Shown piece after piece: positions 62,780-64,000 of a stretch of 64,000 nucleotides of DNA. The notes under the pieces were generated by a model, which did no database searches, was not told where the DNA came from, and was given only the letters and a program-made list of their open reading frames with translations. The stretch comes from Microvirga ossetica. Lineage in GTDB: Bacteria > Pseudomonadota > Alphaproteobacteria > Rhizobiales > Beijerinckiaceae. Each line of letters begins with the position of its first letter. Within the stretch, counting starts at the first letter, position 1. The position numbers were made by a program, and so were the translations under genes. Where the stretch lies: the NCBI RefSeq assembly GCF_002741015.1, contig NZ_CP016616.1, positions 3,567,501 to 3,631,500 on the forward strand, read 5' to 3'.

Positions 62780-64000
62780 ATGGCGCGCGTAGGGTCGAGT
62801 ACAGCCGCGTGGCCTGCGGGCCGCGTTGCATGGGTTGCAGTTCTGGCCGGGTCGCTCGCCCTCGCCGGATGCGTCGGATCGAGCCGGCTGTCGCCACCAC
62901 GCAAGGCAAGCCAGCCCGTTTCCGCTCCGGCATCGGCCGAGCCAGCTTACGCTGCGGGGCCACCGCCGGGCGCGCCGCTCGGTGGCGAAATCCGCATCAG
63001 CTCAGGACCCGTCAAGGTCGCCCTGATCCTGCCCATGACCGGGGCGGGGCAGGGGGCCGTGGTGGCGCAGAGCATGCGCAACGCCGCCGAACTGGCGCTC
63101 GGCGAATCCCAGGGCTCCGACATCACCCTCCTCGTGAAGGACGATCTCGGCACGCCGGAAGGCGCGCAGGCGGCCGCGCAGCAGGCCTTGGCGGAGGGCG
63201 CCGAGCTCATCGTCGGCCCGCTCTTTGCCGGTTCCGTCCAGGCGGCGGGGCAGGTGGCGCGCGAGCGCGGCAGAGCCGTCATCGGCTTCTCGTCCGATGC
63301 GGGCGTCGCCAGCCAGGGCGTCTATCTCCTGAGCTTCCTCGTGCAGGAGGAGGTCGACCGCATCGTCTCCTTCGCAGCGTCCCAAGGCCGGCGCTCCATC
63401 GCTGCCCTGATCCCGGAGACGCAATACGGTCGCGTGGCCGAGGCGCGGCTGCAGCAGGCGGCGTCGCGGCAGGGCATCCGCATCGTCGCGCTCGAGCATT
63501 ATCCGCCGGGGCAGCCGCAGGTCGGCGTGCAGCGCATCGCCCCTATCATCGGCGGCGCAGCGCCCCAGGCCGATGCGCTGTTCGTGCCCGACAACGGCGA
63601 CGGCCTTCCCGCCGTCGCGCAGGCGCTGCAGGTTGCGGGCTTCGATCCGATGCGCGTCAAGCCCCTCGGCACGGGCGTGTGGAACGAGCCGCGCGTCCTC
63701 GGGCTTCCCGCACTGCAGGGCGGCTGGTTCGCAACGCCCGACAACCGCGGCTTCGAGGCCTTCGCCGAACGCTACCGCGCGCGCTTCAACACCGATCCGA
63801 TCCGTCTTGCGACGCTGTCCTATGATGCGGTAACGCTCGCCGCCGCCCTGGCGCGGATGCAGGGCGTGCAGGGATTCAGCGAGGCCATGCTCACCAATCC
63901 GGCGGGCTTCGCCGGCGCCGACGGCGTCTTCCGCTTCAACCCGGACGGCACCAACAGCCGCTCGCTCACCGTGCAGGAAATCCGCGGCGGCACCGCGGTC
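62780..64000 (+). CDS. LppC/LpoA-like penicillin-binding-protein activator lipoprotein (3' end outside window)
   Basis: At least 407 codons, open to the window end. ATG 62780 is preceded by GGGGTGGAG. The leader ends in a lipobox (GSLALAGC), then a Pro/Ser-rich linker, then a type 1 periplasmic-binding fold: VKVALILPMTGAGQGAVVAQSMRNAAELAL, ELIVGPLFAGSVQAAGQVARERG, IAALIPETQYGRV, TLSYDAVTLAAAL. In E. coli the homologous LpoA activates PBP1A from the outer membrane and also adjoins rsmI and yraN. The same role here is inference. Confidence 0.88.
   Translation, partial: MARVGSSTAAWPAGRVAWVAVLAGSLALAGCVGSSRLSPPRKASQPVSAPASAEPAYAAGPPPGAPLGGEIRISSGPVKVALILPMTGAGQGAVVAQSMRNAAELALGESQGSDITLLVKDDLGTPEGAQAAAQQALAEGAELIVGPLFAGSVQAAGQVARERGRAVIGFSSDAGVASQGVYLLSFLVQEEVDRIVSFAASQGRRSIAALIPETQYGRVAEARLQQAASRQGIRIVALEHYPPGQPQVGVQRIAPIIGGAAPQADALFVPDNGDGLPAVAQALQVAGFDPMRVKPLGTGVWNEPRVLGLPALQGGWFATPDNRGFEAFAERYRARFNTDPIRLATLSYDAVTLAAALARMQGVQGFSEAMLTNPAGFAGADGVFRFNPDGTNSRSLTVQEIRGGTAV

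Overview
The window looks like chromosome from a high-G+C alphaproteobacterium of the order Hyphomicrobiales (Rhizobiales). I would guess a Methylobacteriaceae member close to Microvirga. Reasons: the right-hand core block (lepA, hrcA, rph, rdgB, hemW, gshB, yraN, rsmI, a LppC/LpoA-like lipoprotein), long-form isocitrate lyase, DUF2852 and DUF1127 proteins, an H1-like Lys/Ala-rich protein, and palindromic intergenic repeats. The genus is inference; no rRNA is present.

Layout. 1-3 kb: a small lipoprotein, an L,D-transpeptidase and an orphan AapJ-like amino-acid-binding protein. 3.4-11.9 kb: a compact same-strand cluster that looks catabolic. It has a GntR/UTRA regulator with a palindromic operator candidate, a short-chain dehydrogenase, a single-chain 2-oxoacid dehydrogenase E1alpha-E1beta-lipoyl protein, a D-isomer-type 2-hydroxyacid dehydrogenase, two polar-amino-acid-type ABC permeases, a binding protein and an Ldh2-family hydroxyacid dehydrogenase. 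I propose that imported hydroxy or amino acid is oxidised by stereo-complementary dehydrogenases to a 2-oxoacid, which the E1-lipoyl protein decarboxylates. The ATPase, E2 and E3 are not encoded here. 12-18.6 kb: a worn region with a sulfatase pseudogene, an MFS exporter, and an alpha/beta-hydrolase gene split by an IS3-family element, followed by an IS481-family element at a CTAG site. 18.8-27.7 kb: a secreted intradiol-dioxygenase-like protein, a PYROXD2-like oxidoreductase, two overlapping transglutaminase-like genes, aceA and small genes.

27,968-36,439: an integrative genomic island at the 3' end of a tRNA-Ser(GGA) gene, bounded by a 16-bp direct repeat. It carries a tyrosine integrase, an AlpA-like regulator, small and replication-like genes, a tandemly duplicated module (a 192-aa unknown gene convergent with an RTX gene; one unknown copy is broken) and two odd tRNA genes: a tRNA-Asp-like gene with anticodon ATC and a degenerate tRNA-Leu(GAG). 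Paired 12-bp-spaced repeats just inside both ends look like integrase arm sites.

36.5-64 kb: mostly core and envelope functions: msrA, mepA, a PRC-barrel protein, an H1-like protein, a DMT transporter overlapping a RecD-like helicase, an orphan TRAP binding protein, arsC, an MFS transporter, lepA, hrcA facing rph, rdgB, TetR/DUF2852, hemW, gshB, a lipid kinase, a LysR regulator, yraN-rsmI, and a lipoprotein gene that runs off the right edge. Starts are chosen from ribosome-binding sites and overlaps; several are TTG or GTG.
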